From positions 1 to 39,956 of the forward strand of contig DATLQA010000041.1 of the NCBI GenBank assembly GCA_035535495.1: 39,956 nt of DNA. The letters are read 5' to 3'. Source of the DNA: DASUZB01 sp035535495. Lineage in GTDB: Bacteria > Actinomycetota > CALGFH01. A program made the translations under genes and the position numbers. This document shows, piece after piece, positions 39,367 through 39,956 of the stretch. The first letter of the stretch is position 1, and each line of letters starts with the position of its first letter. Below the pieces are notes generated by a model. That model was not told the DNA's origin. It saw only the letters and a list, made by a program, of their open reading frames with translations, and ran no database searches.

Positions 39367-39956
39367 ATGACGAGGAGCGCTGCCCGTAGCTCCTGGCTGC
39401 CAAGGCGATGGATGATTGTCGTCGCCCTGGTGCTCGGGCTGCTTCCTGCAGTAGGGATCTCCATGCCGGCATCGGCAGAGGGCGAACCCGGTGGTGGCCT
39501 GAGTCCGGACAAGCTTTGGGTTAACGCTGCCCTCGAACAACCACCGAGTCGCAGAGCCGGCTCCAATCCACGGTTGGGCTGGGCATTGCGGTACGAGCGA
39601 ATTGGAGCCCGCCCGGGATGTGTGGTGGTGACGTTTGTGGGTCAGGCGTCTCCTGAGCGGCCCTGGTTCGGGAATGATGACAATCCTGTAGCGGCATTGG
39701 TGTTGCTTGTCAATAGAGCGAATCCAGCTCAACGGCGGGTAGTAGGTCGTGGCTGTCTGGCACCTGGAGAACTCGTTCAGACTCCGACTCGTGAGGAGGT
39801 TCTCGCCGCCCTCGACCAGGATCTTATTGCGCAGCCACAGATGAATTCCAGCCCTGGGAATCGTGGGCTTACCGGCATGGAGAGCTGGTTTTGGACCTCG
39901 TCTGACGGACATGCAGAGGTCGCAATCAACCTTCGCGGTTTCACTGTTCAGGCGAC
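39367..39956 (+). CDS. Secreted protein of unknown function (3' truncated by window)
   Basis: 197 codons are open to the edge. A signal peptide (basic RR-W, then hydrophobic VVALVLGLLPAVG, cleavage probably after ASA at about 38) leads into a mature domain with aromatic and Cys residues (GCVVVTFVG and GRGCLAPGE) and a segment LTGMESWFWTSS near the edge. That segment resembles secreted PKD-type proteins encoded in actinobacterial Tad loci. GAGGAGG lies 4 nt before the ATG. Codon use is much lower in GC than the left part of the window. Last gene in view and likely part of the pilus operon. Confidence 0.65.
   Translation, partial: MTRSAARSSWLPRRWMIVVALVLGLLPAVGISMPASAEGEPGGGLSPDKLWVNAALEQPPSRRAGSNPRLGWALRYERIGARPGCVVVTFVGQASPERPWFGNDDNPVAALVLLVNRANPAQRRVVGRGCLAPGELVQTPTREEVLAALDQDLIAQPQMNSSPGNRGLTGMESWFWTSSDGHAEVAINLRGFTVQA

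Overview
The window is about 40 kb of very GC-rich chromosomal DNA (roughly 70-77% GC in most coding stretches, with third codon positions almost always G or C). A WhiB-family protein, a SigE-family ECF sigma factor, the ClpS-DUF2017 pair, a pair of dynamin-like GTPases and frequent GTG starts with GTGA/ATGA overlaps together point to an actinobacterium (Actinomycetota). The class or genus cannot be fixed from the sequence. I see no rRNA, tRNA, CRISPR array, insertion sequence or integrase.

Left part (1-9.9 kb): an ArsA-type ATPase and the first codons of a coupled partner run leftward. Running right are an NfeD-type membrane protein, a slipin (SPFH) protein, a WhiB protein and a 50-residue DUF4177 protein. 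A LmbE/PIG-L deacetylase faces them across a shared hairpin. Then come a DinG-like Fe-S helicase, a RidA-family protein, cobS with a CobC-like phosphatase (cobalamin nucleotide loop assembly), and clpS-DUF2017 on the minus strand.

Middle part (10-31.4 kb): L-2-hydroxyglutarate oxidase; selA-selB for selenocysteine insertion; an XRE-TPR regulator and a methyltransferase; a short stand-alone Prim-Pol-like protein with changed active-site residues; a NUDIX hydrolase carrying a duplicated 40-bp palindromic repeat, coupled to an MBL-fold hydrolase; a GT4 glycosyltransferase; a MarR regulator coupled to an MFS exporter; and a polytopic membrane protein. A long leftward cluster follows: an Asp-box propeller protein, an ECF sigma factor with a recognisable ECF-type promoter, a membrane-anchored propeller protein, larB, and two dynamin-like GTPases.

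Right part (31.9 kb to the end): a Tad/Flp pilus operon in the order cpaB, cpaE/tadZ, cpaF/tadA, tadB, tadC, a Flp-like pilin, two TadE-like pseudopilins, a TadG-like protein, a membrane-anchored protein with a CPC motif, and the start of a secreted protein. No secretin is present, as expected for a monoderm, and no prepilin peptidase lies in the window. The TadZ homologue lacks both P-loop lysines, and a 15-codon relay ORF joins cpaE to cpaF. GC falls abruptly to about 50-55% inside the CPC-protein gene and stays low to the right edge.
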